From: Paenibacillus rhizovicinus
GTDB lineage: Bacteria; Bacillota; Bacilli; Paenibacillales; Paenibacillaceae
Length of the DNA: 64,000 nucleotides
Reading direction: 5' to 3'
NCBI RefSeq assembly: GCF_010365285.1
Contig: NZ_CP048286.1
Span: forward strand, 2,804,501-2,868,500
Position numbers and translations under genes: made by a program. The notes beneath the pieces were generated by a model. The model searched no databases and was not told the DNA's origin. It saw only the letters and a program-made list of their open reading frames with translations. Positions within the stretch are counted from its first letter, which is position 1, and the number at the start of each line of letters is the position of its first letter. Below are positions 1-8,041 of the stretch, piece after piece.

Positions 1-795
1 CCCGCCCTCAAGAAAAAGATCGGCCTTCGCATTCCCGCCTGCACCGTCGTGACGGATTTCGATCTGCACCGGCGCTGGGTTCATCCCGATATTGACCGTT
101 ATTATGTACCGACCGAAGACATGAAACGCGAACTCCTGACGCTCGGCATCTCCGACCGCCGGATCTGCGTCAGCGGCATTCCGGTCAAACGCGGCTTCCG
201 CAGCGCCGCCTGCGATCCGGACATCCGCATGCGTTACGGTTTCGACATCGGCACGCCCGTGGTATTGGTTATGGCCGGCGTTCAGTCCTCGCTTGCCGCG
301 GTCGCAGCTATGATTTCACCGTTAATTGGGCATCCTGATCTTACCGTTGCCGTCGTCTGCGGGCGCAATGAAGCGCTTGCCGCCGCGCTGCCCGGACAGT
401 TCGAAGAAGCCGCCTCCGAAGGAAGGCTGCGCGTCTTCGGCTATGTCGAAGCGATGCACGAGCTCATGGCGCTCGCAGCCTGCATCGTCACGAAGCCGGG
501 CGGCGTCACGCTCGCGGAATCGCTCTCGCTCGGACTCCCGATCTTCACCTATCAACCGGTTCCGGGCCAAGAGCGGAACAATGCGCGCTACCTGGCGGAC
601 AAAGCCGCAGCCAATATCGTTCATTCGCCGGACCAGCTCGCCCAAGAAATCGTTCAACTCATCCACGATCCCGTTCTGCTGATGCAGCATAAACTTCGCG
701 CGCGCAAGCTCCGGTACCAGGACGCGGCCGAGACCGTCGCCTTGGATTTCTGTTCCAGCTTGCATATAATGGAGAGGACATCCGTGCGCCTATAG
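1..795 (+). CDS. Lipid-linked glycosyltransferase, UgtP/MurG-like (5'-truncated)
   Basis: The frame is open from the first base and continues upstream of the window. The GTG at 49 is internal, because the preceding residues already match the conserved segment before the VTDFDLHRRW motif. The visible part is the C-terminal half of a GT28/MGDG-synthase-type enzyme. The YVPTEDMKREL segment and the nucleotide-sugar-binding signature TKPGGVTLAESLSLGLP (about residue 164 of the visible part), followed by PGQERNNARYL, are typical of Bacillus UgtP. Such enzymes move glucose from UDP-glucose onto diacylglycerol at the inner face of the membrane, giving glycolipids and lipoteichoic-acid anchors. An MFS transporter and a membrane protein follow on the same strand. 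Acceptor and product cannot be told from the fragment, and a MurG-like relative is possible. Confidence 0.85.
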   Translation, partial: PALKKKIGLRIPACTVVTDFDLHRRWVHPDIDRYYVPTEDMKRELLTLGISDRRICVSGIPVKRGFRSAACDPDIRMRYGFDIGTPVVLVMAGVQSSLAAVAAMISPLIGHPDLTVAVVCGRNEALAAALPGQFEEAASEGRLRVFGYVEAMHELMALAACIVTKPGGVTLAESLSLGLPIFTYQPVPGQERNNARYLADKAAANIVHSPDQLAQEIVQLIHDPVLLMQHKLRARKLRYQDAAETVALDFCSSLHIMERTSVRL

Positions 796-836
796 AAGCG
801 CGCAGCATTTACGGGAACCCTGGATATAAAGGGGAT

Positions 837-2021
837 GTGACTGTCATTAAACGTCTGTTCAGTCGCGAAGTCGCACTATTTTCCGTCATTCTGCTGTTCG
901 TCGAATTCATTCGCGGCGCGGCGCTTATCAGCTTCCTGCCGATTTACGGGGAGAAAACGCTCGGTTTATCGCTCGATATTATCGGCATCGCCATTACGGC
1001 CCACTACCTGACGGACACGGTACTCAAGATGTTCATCGGCTATTTGCTCGACCGGTTCTCCATCCGGTTCGTCGTTCATGTCGGACTGCTCGCTTCCATT
1101 GCCGGCATTCTGCTCATTCCGATCTCGGATCAGCCTTGGCTGTTCATTACGGCTTCGGCCTTGTACGGGGTCGGCATATCGCCGATTTGGATCGTCTGCC
1201 TGACCAAAGTATCCAGTGACCGACGGGCGATGCAAATGGGATTTTACTATACGATTTGGTTCATCGGCATCGGAGGCGGACCCATCGTCTGCAACGTGAT
1301 TATGGACCGGAACCGCATGACGGCTTATTACTTGCTTCTCGTGCTTGCGGTAGTCAGCTGGCTGCTGTCCTTGTTTATCAGCAATCAGCGCGCTTCCGGT
1401 TCGGCGCCTTCGCTGCCGGTGCGCGAACAATTCGTTATTCTGAAAGAACGTCTGCTCCATATGCGGCTGCTGCTGCCGGGCATGGTGCTGCAAACGATGG
1501 GCGCCGGCATGCTGGTGCCCGTTCTGCCCAGCTTCGCGGAAGATAAGCTGGGCATGAACGGCGCGCAGTATTCCTTGCTGCTGCTTGCCGGCGGCTTCTG
1601 TACCGTTGTCAGCCTCATGCCGATGGGCAGGCTCTCGGACAAGCTCGGCGGCAAGAAATGGTTTCTCGTATTGGGCTTCATTCTGATCGGAGCGGCTTTG
1701 TACCTGATTTCCGTTGCGCCTCCGATGTGGGTCTGCATCGTACTGACCGGTATCCTCGGCCTGGCATACGCCACCTTGCTGCCCGCATGGAACGCGCTGC
1801 TCGCCAATTACGTGCCGCCGAAGCAGCAGGGGCTCGGATGGGGCATCTTCTCGACCGTCGAGGGTATCGGCGGCATGATCGGCCCCGTCATCGGCGGAAC
1901 GCTCGCGACTTTGCAGGGCCAGTCCGCGGTGCTCTTGTATGGCGGCATCATGTATGCCGTCATCGGATTTTTCTATATTTGGTTTCCGTTCCGTGCGTTT
2001 CACGACAAAACGCATGCGTGA
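837..2021 (+). CDS. MFS transporter
   Basis: A 394-residue hydrophobic protein with about 12 predicted membrane segments, the usual size for the major facilitator superfamily. Motif-A-like loops are present in both halves: GYLLDRFSIRF near residue 68 and GRLSDKLGGKKW near residue 263. This duplicated arrangement is characteristic of drug or small-molecule exporters. It lies 41 bp after the glycosyltransferase and 29 bp before the TVP38-type gene, so the three may be one operon. The GTG start is uncertain: the purine-rich AAAGGGG sits almost against it, and no better in-frame start with a spaced ribosome binding site is visible. The substrate is not predictable. Confidence 0.85.
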   Translation: MTVIKRLFSREVALFSVILLFVEFIRGAALISFLPIYGEKTLGLSLDIIGIAITAHYLTDTVLKMFIGYLLDRFSIRFVVHVGLLASIAGILLIPISDQPWLFITASALYGVGISPIWIVCLTKVSSDRRAMQMGFYYTIWFIGIGGGPIVCNVIMDRNRMTAYYLLLVLAVVSWLLSLFISNQRASGSAPSLPVREQFVILKERLLHMRLLLPGMVLQTMGAGMLVPVLPSFAEDKLGMNGAQYSLLLLAGGFCTVVSLMPMGRLSDKLGGKKWFLVLGFILIGAALYLISVAPPMWVCIVLTGILGLAYATLLPAWNALLANYVPPKQQGLGWGIFSTVEGIGGMIGPVIGGTLATLQGQSAVLLYGGIMYAVIGFFYIWFPFRAFHDKTHA

Positions 2022-2050
2022 GAGCGTTGAACCAGGGGGACGTGTAAGGC

Positions 2051-2656
2051 ATGAATCTGTTCGGAAATTGGCTTACCCAGTTTAAAAATATGGACTTGGA
2101 GCATCTCCAGCGAACGCTGGAGAGCTACTCGGCATACGGTCCCTTGCCTGGTATCTTGCTCCCGCTGGCAGAATCCTTCATCCCGGTGCTGCCATTGATC
2201 GTCTTCGTGGCGGCCAATGCCAACATATACGGGCTGTTCCTCGGTTCGCTCTACTCCTGGATCGGCGTCTGCACCGGGTCGCTCCTGCTCTTCTGGCTCT
2301 CCCGCAAGCTCGGCGGCCACTTCAGCGACTGGCTGCGCCGCAGGTTTCCGAAGGCCGGCAAGCTGCTTGCCTTCATCGAACGCAAGGGCTTCACGCCCAT
2401 ATTCCTGCTTGCCTGCTTTCCCTTCTCGCCTTCCGCGCTCATTAACGTCATATCGGGTTTAAGCGGCATTTCGTTCCGTTCGTTCGTATTGGCCATTCTG
2501 CTGGGCAAAGCCGTCATGATCCTTACGGTGTCCCTGCTCAGCTTCAATATCGGCGATTTATTGGAGCAGCCGTGGCGGATTCTGATCGCGCTCGTCGTGC
2601 TGGCCGTCATGTGGTTCGGAGGCAAGAAAATGGAAGCCCGTCTTCAGCTGAAATAG
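2051..2656 (+). CDS. TVP38/TMEM64 (VTT-domain) membrane protein
   Basis: A 201-residue integral membrane protein. The central VTT-like region includes the re-entrant segment PGILLPLAESFIPVLPLIVF (near residue 35) and the FPFSPSALINVISGLSGI stretch (about residue 124), which characterise the SNARE-associated/DedA/TVP38 superfamily. Family members have been linked to lipid scrambling and to undecaprenyl-phosphate or phosphatidylethanolamine flipping, so a lipid-handling role beside a lipid glycosyltransferase is plausible but unproven. The ATG follows an AGGGGGACGTGTAAGGC leader. The next small gene begins 29 bp downstream. Confidence 0.8.
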   Translation: MNLFGNWLTQFKNMDLEHLQRTLESYSAYGPLPGILLPLAESFIPVLPLIVFVAANANIYGLFLGSLYSWIGVCTGSLLLFWLSRKLGGHFSDWLRRRFPKAGKLLAFIERKGFTPIFLLACFPFSPSALINVISGLSGISFRSFVLAILLGKAVMILTVSLLSFNIGDLLEQPWRILIALVVLAVMWFGGKKMEARLQLK

Positions 2657-2685
2657 CCCCATTCGGAGAGGGAGACATCCAGAAA

Positions 2686-2988
2686 ATGATGAATGCGATT
2701 GCAACGATCATCGTCTTAGTTATAGCCGGCACGCTCGTAGCCGTCATGGTTTATATTCTCAAGCTCTCCGCCGACGATTCCGGCAAAGCCTCCGAGCTGC
2801 GGCAGTTCGTGGAGGCGCTGTTCGGCGGCTCCGCCCGGCAGGAGGCCGCAGCGGAAGAGGATTCCGCTGCGGCGCGGCAGCGGCTTGCGGCGCACAAGGA
2901 GTCCTTCAGCGAGCCCTGTCCCGCATGCGGGGAGACGGTCACGCATCAGGATGCCGACTGTCCCGGCTGCGGACTGCGTCTCGTGTGA
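2686..2988 (+). CDS. Small membrane-anchored zinc-ribbon protein
   Basis: A 100-residue protein. Residues 4-26 form one N-terminal membrane helix, a charged Ala/Glu-rich linker follows, and the C-terminus carries two CPxCG knuckles (CPACG and CPGCG) that should bind one zinc. The ATG at 2686 is chosen because GAGAGGGAG lies about 11 bases upstream; the longer frame from 2572 runs back into the preceding gene with no ribosome binding site. I do not recognise a named family. Single-TM plus zinc-ribbon proteins of this size are common in Bacilli, but their function is unknown. Confidence 0.65.
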   Translation: MMNAIATIIVLVIAGTLVAVMVYILKLSADDSGKASELRQFVEALFGGSARQEAAAEEDSAAARQRLAAHKESFSEPCPACGETVTHQDADCPGCGLRLV

Positions 2989-3111
2989 TGCGCCGCCAGC
3001 CAGATCTTGCCGGTCGTTCATAACGGCTTCCTGCGCACATAGTTCGCACGCCGCGGTGGCAAACTGAAGGTGGATTCTCATGACTTATCCCGATCAGGAG
3101 GATGATCATTC

Positions 3112-3255
3112 ATGTCAGGCGAACACCCTTCTCATTTGCAAATCAAAGCAAGCAGGGCACAGTCCAAGGCGGACCGCACCGGCCAAGGAAAGAATGCGGC
3201 CAGCAATGCGCAATCCGATGCCGACCGCGCCGCCGTGCCGAAGCATGGATTGTAG
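3112..3255 (+). CDS. Small hydrophilic protein, 47 residues
   Basis: A short frame starts with ATG at 3112, nine bases after a strong CAGGAGG site, and ends with TAG at 3253-3255. The product is Ala-, Ser-, Gln- and Lys-rich, has no hydrophobic segment or Cys, and begins MSGEHPSHLQIKAS. Composition and size recall minor small spore proteins, but I see no family signature and the spore link is only a guess. The strong ribosome binding site and the position between two same-strand small genes are the main support. Confidence 0.45.
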   Translation: MSGEHPSHLQIKASRAQSKADRTGQGKNAASNAQSDADRAAVPKHGL

Positions 3256-3357
3256 CCCCGGAGCTCTTCGACACCGACAGGCCGGTCGTACTTCTATGCA
3301 TCTTTACGGATGCGCGTCGGAGTACGGCTCGCCTATGCACCCAAGGAGGAGATCGTT

Positions 3358-3651
3358 ATGAGCGAACAACAAGGACATTTTGAAATGGAGCCCGTGTCCG
3401 GCGAACCCGTTGAAGTGGATGGCGTTTATAAGAATGAATGGGGCCGCGAGGAGAAGCTGAACCGCGGCGACGTTTTCCCCGCCGACCCGATGCTGGGCAC
3501 GACGGAATGGGATCTCGTGCAGCTTGATTTCAGCAATCATCATGACGGCAAGACCGACCCGCGTCTCGTGCCGAAGAAAGATACGACCTCGCTCGAGGCT
3601 CATCTGCAGCATCCGCGACGCCATAAGAGCGATACGAAGGAAAACAATTAA
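3358..3651 (+). CDS. Conserved hypothetical protein, faint YjzC resemblance
   Basis: A 97-residue soluble, charged protein without Cys. The ATG follows AAGGAGG at a spacing of nine. The region VDGVYKNEWGREEKLNRGDV followed by FPADP faintly recalls the GVY...GDxFP pattern of the small Bacillus protein YjzC, which is itself of unknown function. The C-terminal tail is basic (HPRRHKSDTKENN). A terminator follows at 3697. The protein looks genuine, but no activity can be assigned. Confidence 0.6.
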   Translation: MSEQQGHFEMEPVSGEPVEVDGVYKNEWGREEKLNRGDVFPADPMLGTTEWDLVQLDFSNHHDGKTDPRLVPKKDTTSLEAHLQHPRRHKSDTKENN

Positions 3652-3696
3652 GTCAACCATTGCTCATCTGTGATTATTGTTTGAATCGGCTCCCAC

Positions 3697-3753
3697 AAGA
3701 CCCGCTTGGCGGTCGCTTCGCAGGAAGCGAATGGCCGCAGCGGGTCTTTTTTT
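3697..3753 (+). terminator. Rho-independent terminator
   Basis: AAGACCCGCT pairs with AGCGGGTCTT and a run of seven T follows. The inner sequence forms a second small stem around GCTTCGCAGGAAGC. It closes the small-gene cluster before the sigma-factor gene. Confidence 0.85.
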
Positions 3754-3816
3754 CGCGCGGATTGTCACAATCGGCTCCGGTTGGAAGTTATATAGGCAGA
3801 AAGGAGGGAGACCTGC

Positions 3817-4398
3817 ATGCATTCATCCGATACGGATGCCGAGGCGTTAGCCGCCGTGATCGCACGCACGCAGCAAGGTGAGACGGACGCGTACGCCCTG
3901 CTGATCGAACGATTCCAACGCAAAATCTACTTGTATTGCTATTACCTGCTCGGCAGCCAAGAAGAAGCGGAAGACGCTGCCCAAGAGATCTTCATTAAAG
4001 GCTTCCGTTCGATCGGCCAATACCGGCCGACGGCGCCGTTCTCCAGCTGGCTGTACAAAATCGCCCACCACCATTGCATCGACGCCTTGAAGAAACGCAA
4101 ACGGTCCCTCATCGCTTTCCTGCATATCAAGAATGAACCGCCCCCGGCAGCGGAGACCGTCGGCCGATATGCCGATTATATTCACGAGCTGCTGGAGAAG
4201 CTGACGCCTTCCGAGCGCAAAGTGCTGCTGCTGCGCGCGCTGGAGGAGTACTCCTTCGACGAAATCGGCAGCGTCATGGGGCTGACGCCGGCAGCGGTCC
4301 GCAAGAAGTACGAGCGGCTCCGCAAAAAGCTGCTTGGACAAAAAGGAGGCGATCCGATTGGAACCATCTATGGGCATGCGTACAAACCGCGAGCATGA
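3817..4398 (+). CDS. ECF RNA polymerase sigma factor
   Basis: A 193-residue group-4 sigma factor. Region 2 spans about residues 25-95, with a -10 recognition helix in DAAQEIFIKGFRSIGQY and the following PFSSWLYKIAHHHCID segment. Region 4 spans about 125-180 with SERKVLLLRALEEYSFDEIG. The length is normal for SigW/SigY-type factors. The start follows AAAGGAGGGAGAC. Its 3' end overlaps the next gene by 41 bases, the usual arrangement of a sigma factor with its membrane-bound regulator. The signal is unknown. Confidence 0.9.
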   Translation: MHSSDTDAEALAAVIARTQQGETDAYALLIERFQRKIYLYCYYLLGSQEEAEDAAQEIFIKGFRSIGQYRPTAPFSSWLYKIAHHHCIDALKKRKRSLIAFLHIKNEPPPAAETVGRYADYIHELLEKLTPSERKVLLLRALEEYSFDEIGSVMGLTPAAVRKKYERLRKKLLGQKGGDPIGTIYGHAYKPRA

Positions 4399-5560
4399 TG
4401 CGGGAAACGAGCCGAAAGTCGAAATGAGAAACGAGCCGATGCATGGACCGACGCATGATTCAGAGCTCGAATACATACAACAGCTGATTCGCGATACGCC
4501 CGTCCAAGTCGATTTGGCCGCCCGTACGATGAACGGCTGCATGATGGACGGCTGCCGCACGCAAGCCGGCGAAGCACCCGAGACGAGGAAACGCTCGGCA
4601 TGGCTGTCCGCCGCTGCCGCCTCGCTCCTCTTGCTGGCGATTGCCGGCGCGTACTTCTTGTCGCCTTCCATGGCGGAAGCGTTCAAGCGGCTGCCCGGAT
4701 TCGCGGCGATCTTCCAAGCCTCCAACGACCGGGGGCTGCAGGCCGCAGCGAACGACGGACAGGCGAACGACGTGCAAGCCAGCGCATCGCATCAGGGAGT
4801 GACGCTTGGCATCCCTGTCGCCATATTCGACGGCACGCGCGTCTCGCTCGGATTGAAGCGCGACTCCGCCGACAAACGCAGCGATACGATCGGGGAGCAA
4901 ATCAAAACGTTGACGCTTGCCATCGACGGCAAGAAGCTCGAAGCGTATTCGCCAGGCAATTCGAACTCGATCGGCATTGTCATTATTCCGGGTTCAAGCA
5001 GCGATGAATCCATTATCGAGTTCTCGGACCTTCACAACCAGGGAGGGAAACCGTTTCCGGACGCGTTCGAGCTGTCTGTCGACATAACATTGACGGACGT
5101 CGCCGCCCCTTTCGACTTGCAATTCTCCGTCCGCAAAGCCACGGCGGGCATACGCGTCATCGAGCCTCATGCGAAGCGCAGCCAGGACGGCTTGAGTTTC
5201 ACGCTCGATCGCATCGAATCCACGCCGATTACGACGAGCTTAACGACAAGCATCGAAGTGCCGGATAGCGCGGCCCTGACAACCGCCGCTACGACGATGG
5301 GCATCGATCTGTTCGATAATCGGGGCAATCAGCTCAAGCTGCTCGGCGGCAATGGCTGGAATGAGCATGGTGGCCGGATTATGATCTCCGACTATCGCTA
5401 TGAACCCCTTCAAGGCGTTCCCGATTCCGTAACGATCAAACCCTTCGTCTATCTATTTCGCACCGATAGTCCGCATGAATTCCAGCTGGACAAGAACGGG
5501 AAGCCGAAGATTCGGTACCTGCCCGAACTCGAAGTGACCGTTCCTTTCCACGCTCCGTAA
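4358..5560 (+). CDS. DUF4179-type transmembrane anti-sigma factor
   Basis: About 400 residues. A cytoplasmic N-terminal part of roughly 80 residues is followed by one membrane helix (AWLSAAAASLLLLAIAGAYF) and a large extracytoplasmic beta-rich domain of the DUF4179 kind (LSPSMAEAFKRLPGFAAIF directly after the helix is typical). The start is taken as TTG at 4358 because AAAAGGAGG lies eight bases upstream, inside the sigma-factor gene. The overlap implies translational coupling. The cytoplasmic part probably holds the adjacent sigma factor inactive until an envelope signal is received. The specific pairing is inferred from position. Confidence 0.8.
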   Translation: MEPSMGMRTNREHDAGNEPKVEMRNEPMHGPTHDSELEYIQQLIRDTPVQVDLAARTMNGCMMDGCRTQAGEAPETRKRSAWLSAAAASLLLLAIAGAYFLSPSMAEAFKRLPGFAAIFQASNDRGLQAAANDGQANDVQASASHQGVTLGIPVAIFDGTRVSLGLKRDSADKRSDTIGEQIKTLTLAIDGKKLEAYSPGNSNSIGIVIIPGSSSDESIIEFSDLHNQGGKPFPDAFELSVDITLTDVAAPFDLQFSVRKATAGIRVIEPHAKRSQDGLSFTLDRIESTPITTSLTTSIEVPDSAALTTAATTMGIDLFDNRGNQLKLLGGNGWNEHGGRIMISDYRYEPLQGVPDSVTIKPFVYLFRTDSPHEFQLDKNGKPKIRYLPELEVTVPFHAP

Positions 5561-5580
5561 GAAGGAACTGCTACACTGTG

Positions 5581-5636
5581 AAAAGCAGCAGGCGCCCTTG
5601 TACGTTCGGCTTCAGCCGGTACAAGGGCGCTTGCTT
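5581..5636. terminator. Bidirectional terminator between convergent genes
   Basis: GCGCCCTTGTAC (5592-5603) pairs perfectly with GTACAAGGGCGC (5619-5630). An inner CGGCTTCAGCCG stem caps it, and outer AGCA/TGCT pairs flank it. An A-tract at 5581 serves the minus direction. It separates the anti-sigma gene from the convergent exporter gene. Confidence 0.75.
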
Positions 5637-5643
5637 TGGTGCT

Positions 5644-5679
5644 GCTATTGGCACTGCTATTGGCACTATAATCGGCACT
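5644..5679. repeat. 12-bp tandem repeat, three copies
   Basis: GCTATTGGCACT occurs twice in tandem (5644-5655 and 5656-5667), followed by a diverged copy ATAATCGGCACT. It lies in the gap just after the stop of the minus-strand exporter gene. Nothing suggests a function. Confidence 0.7.
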
Positions 5680-5721
5680 GCAACGCTAAACTGCTCCGCT
5701 CCGCGCTGCGCTTCGCGACGA

Positions 5722-6762
5722 TCAGCCGATAAAGGCAGCTTCCGTCTCCTGACGCTGCTGCACTTGGTCGGATACCCGATCCAGCCGGCGCAGGTGATAC
5801 GCGTACTCCAGCATCGTGGACGCGACGAAGACGAGCCTCTTGTATTCGTCGGGATTCTGATGCAAATAATCGCTGAGCTGCTTGATAAGCCGGCCTTCGC
5901 GCTCTTCCTCGGGCTCGATCGCGGCATTGGCTTTCATTTTGCCCTCCAGCTTCAGCAATATCTGCTCATGATACTTGGCCAGCTCCTCGATCTGCTGATC
6001 GAATCGCCGCGCCCACGCTTCCGCTCCCGACACGGCAAAATAATGCTCCTCCACCGCTTCCAGCAAATCCACGCCTTTATGCAGCGCCTTGATGAGATGC
6101 CGCGACAGAATGAGCTGACGCGCCCCCGCTTGGTTGCGCCTGCGCAGAAACGGGCGTTCCTCCTCGAACAGGCGATGCGCCTCGTCCAGCTTGCGCAGCG
6201 TGCCCTGGAGCTTCTCCTTCTCTTCGCGATGGACGCCTTCCTTCATCTCGTTGGAGATGGCCATGCGAAGCAGCAAGGAAAGCTTGGCGTGCGCGTCATG
6301 CACCTGCGTCATGAACAGCTTGCGCGGGCGCGGCGGGATAATGAGAATATTGACCGCGAATGCCGCAGCCATGCCCGTCAGCACCATGAGCAGGCGGTCG
6401 AGCGCGAACATCCAGCCCTGCTGGTTGGCTTCCATTACGGCAACCACCGTTACGAGCGTCAGTCCGATCGTGCTTTCCATCCGCAGCCGGATGCATACCA
6501 GAATGACGATAATGCATACCATGCCGAGCGAGATCGGCGTCTGCCCGAACAGACGGACCGCAATCAGCGCTACCACGGCGCCGAGCACGTTCGTCTGCAC
6601 TTGATCCACCACCTGCTGCCACGAGCGGGAGATGGAAGGCTGAATCGTGAAAATCGAAGCCACCGCCGCGATAATCGGCGACGGAAAGCCACACAGCGTG
6701 CTTATGTACACGGCCAGCGCCACGGCGAGGCCGGTCTTGATAACGCGCGCGCCGATCGTCAT
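5722..6762 (-). CDS. FUSC/aromatic acid exporter family protein
   Basis: A 346-residue protein. The N-terminal 150 residues contain about five membrane helices and the segment VYISTLCGFPSPIIAAVASI, followed by FTIQPSISRSW, the hallmark of the ArAE_1/FUSC family. The soluble helical C-terminal domain (about 155-346) is the ArAE_1_C type. Relatives such as YqjA of Bacillus are thought to act as half-size aromatic-acid or related efflux components. The start is supported by AGAAGGAG nine bases upstream. The gene stands alone, convergent with the anti-sigma gene and divergent from the lipid kinase. The substrate is unknown. Confidence 0.8.
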   Translation of the reverse strand: MTIGARVIKTGLAVALAVYISTLCGFPSPIIAAVASIFTIQPSISRSWQQVVDQVQTNVLGAVVALIAVRLFGQTPISLGMVCIIVILVCIRLRMESTIGLTLVTVVAVMEANQQGWMFALDRLLMVLTGMAAAFAVNILIIPPRPRKLFMTQVHDAHAKLSLLLRMAISNEMKEGVHREEKEKLQGTLRKLDEAHRLFEEERPFLRRRNQAGARQLILSRHLIKALHKGVDLLEAVEEHYFAVSGAEAWARRFDQQIEELAKYHEQILLKLEGKMKANAAIEPEEEREGRLIKQLSDYLHQNPDEYKRLVFVASTMLEYAYHLRRLDRVSDQVQQRQETEAAFIG

Positions 6763-7030
6763 GGTTCATCGCTCCTTCTGCGGGGCATGTACGTCGTTTT
6801 CAATGGTTCAGGCATGTTTTTCTCTCGCCTCCTTCCGCTATTATAGACCATCCCCCCGCGTAAGGTGAAATGGTTGCCGTCGCCAATCCCGCGGAGCAGC
6901 GCGTTTCCTTCCGAAGAGGTACATGCCGAGATCAGGCGAACCTAGGGTTGCTTGTATGTTCAAAAAGAAGTTTCCACGCTCCGCAATCCCCTTTATAATG
7001 GGACCATTAGAGATAAAGAGGGGTTCAGCT

Positions 7031-8014
7031 ATGTGGATATTCGCAGTCAATGAAAATTCCGGCGGAGGCCGAGGACGTAAAGTATGGCAAATCGTTGAAA
7101 CGGAGCTCAAACGGCTCGGTACAGACTATGCGACCGTGTTGGCGGGCACGCCCGAGGAAGCCCGCGGCGAGATCGCAAGCCTGCTCCGGGAACAGGATGC
7201 AATCGCGAGGGAAGCCGCTGCTGATTCGCGGGCCGATGATTTACCGAGAAATTTGAAAGCGATTACAATAATTGGCGGCGACGGGACGATACACGGGCTG
7301 CTCCCCCTGCTATGCGGAAGCGGCGTGCCGCTCGGCATCATTCCGGCCGGATCCGGCAACGATACCGCCAGAGCGTTCGGCATTCCGCGGCAACCGCTGG
7401 CTGCCCTGCGGCTCGTGCTCCGGGGCAAGCCGTTCCCCGCGGATATCATCGAGCTTCGCGGAGCAGAGCCGGATGATCCCGTTCGCCCCGTGCTGACTGC
7501 GCTTGCCGCCGGCTTCGACTCCGCTATCGCAGCAGCCGTCAACCGTTCGTTCTACAAGAAGCTGTGCAACCTCATGCATGCCGGCTCTCTCGCTTATATC
7601 ATCGGATTGATCCATGTGCTGTTCACCTTCCGGCCGCGCCCGCTTGACGTCACGGCGGACGGCCGGAAGACCAGCTTCCAACGCGGATGGATGGCTGCCG
7701 TATGCAACGTCCCCGCGTACGGCGGCGGACTGCGGATTTGTCCCGAAGCCCTGCCGGACGACGGCTGGCTGAACGTCTGCATCGTCCATTCCTGCACGCC
7801 CTTGCAGCTGCTTCGCTTGTTTCCGCTGCTGCTGTCGGGCAAGCATGTGCGGCTGCCTTATGTGACGATGCTCCGCGGACGAACGATCGTCGTCGAAGAA
7901 ACGCTTCCGGATCCGGCGAAATCGGCGATCGCCGTCTACGGGGACGGCGAATTTGCCGGCCCGCTGCCGCTGTACGCGCAAGCGGCCGGCAACCGCATCG
8001 AAGTGCTGCGGTAG
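7031..8014 (+). CDS. Diacylglycerol/lipid kinase, YegS/BmrU family
   Basis: A 327-residue protein of the diacylglycerol-kinase catalytic family. The nucleotide-binding loop IIGGDGTIHGLLPLL sits near residue 80, followed by GIIPAGSGNDTARAFGIP, both diagnostic. The C-terminal beta-sandwich ends with a VYGDGE motif, normally DGE in this family. These soluble enzymes phosphorylate diacylglycerol or related lipids at the membrane surface and recycle diacylglycerol released during lipoteichoic-acid synthesis. The ATG at 7031 is chosen because the family begins with the short strand WIFAVNENSGGGRG; the upstream extension is not conserved in type. The actual lipid substrate is not certain. Confidence 0.85.
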   Translation: MWIFAVNENSGGGRGRKVWQIVETELKRLGTDYATVLAGTPEEARGEIASLLREQDAIAREAAADSRADDLPRNLKAITIIGGDGTIHGLLPLLCGSGVPLGIIPAGSGNDTARAFGIPRQPLAALRLVLRGKPFPADIIELRGAEPDDPVRPVLTALAAGFDSAIAAAVNRSFYKKLCNLMHAGSLAYIIGLIHVLFTFRPRPLDVTADGRKTSFQRGWMAAVCNVPAYGGGLRICPEALPDDGWLNVCIVHSCTPLQLLRLFPLLLSGKHVRLPYVTMLRGRTIVVEETLPDPAKSAIAVYGDGEFAGPLPLYAQAAGNRIEVLR

Positions 8015-8041
8015 CCGGCCGCTTGCGCGGGACCTAATTTA

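Noticed and set aside
3750-3816. Autoregulated ECF-type promoter before the sigma-factor gene
   Set aside because: TTGTCACAAT and TTATAT are present, but the spacing is too long and no TGAAAC/CGTA-like pair could be aligned.
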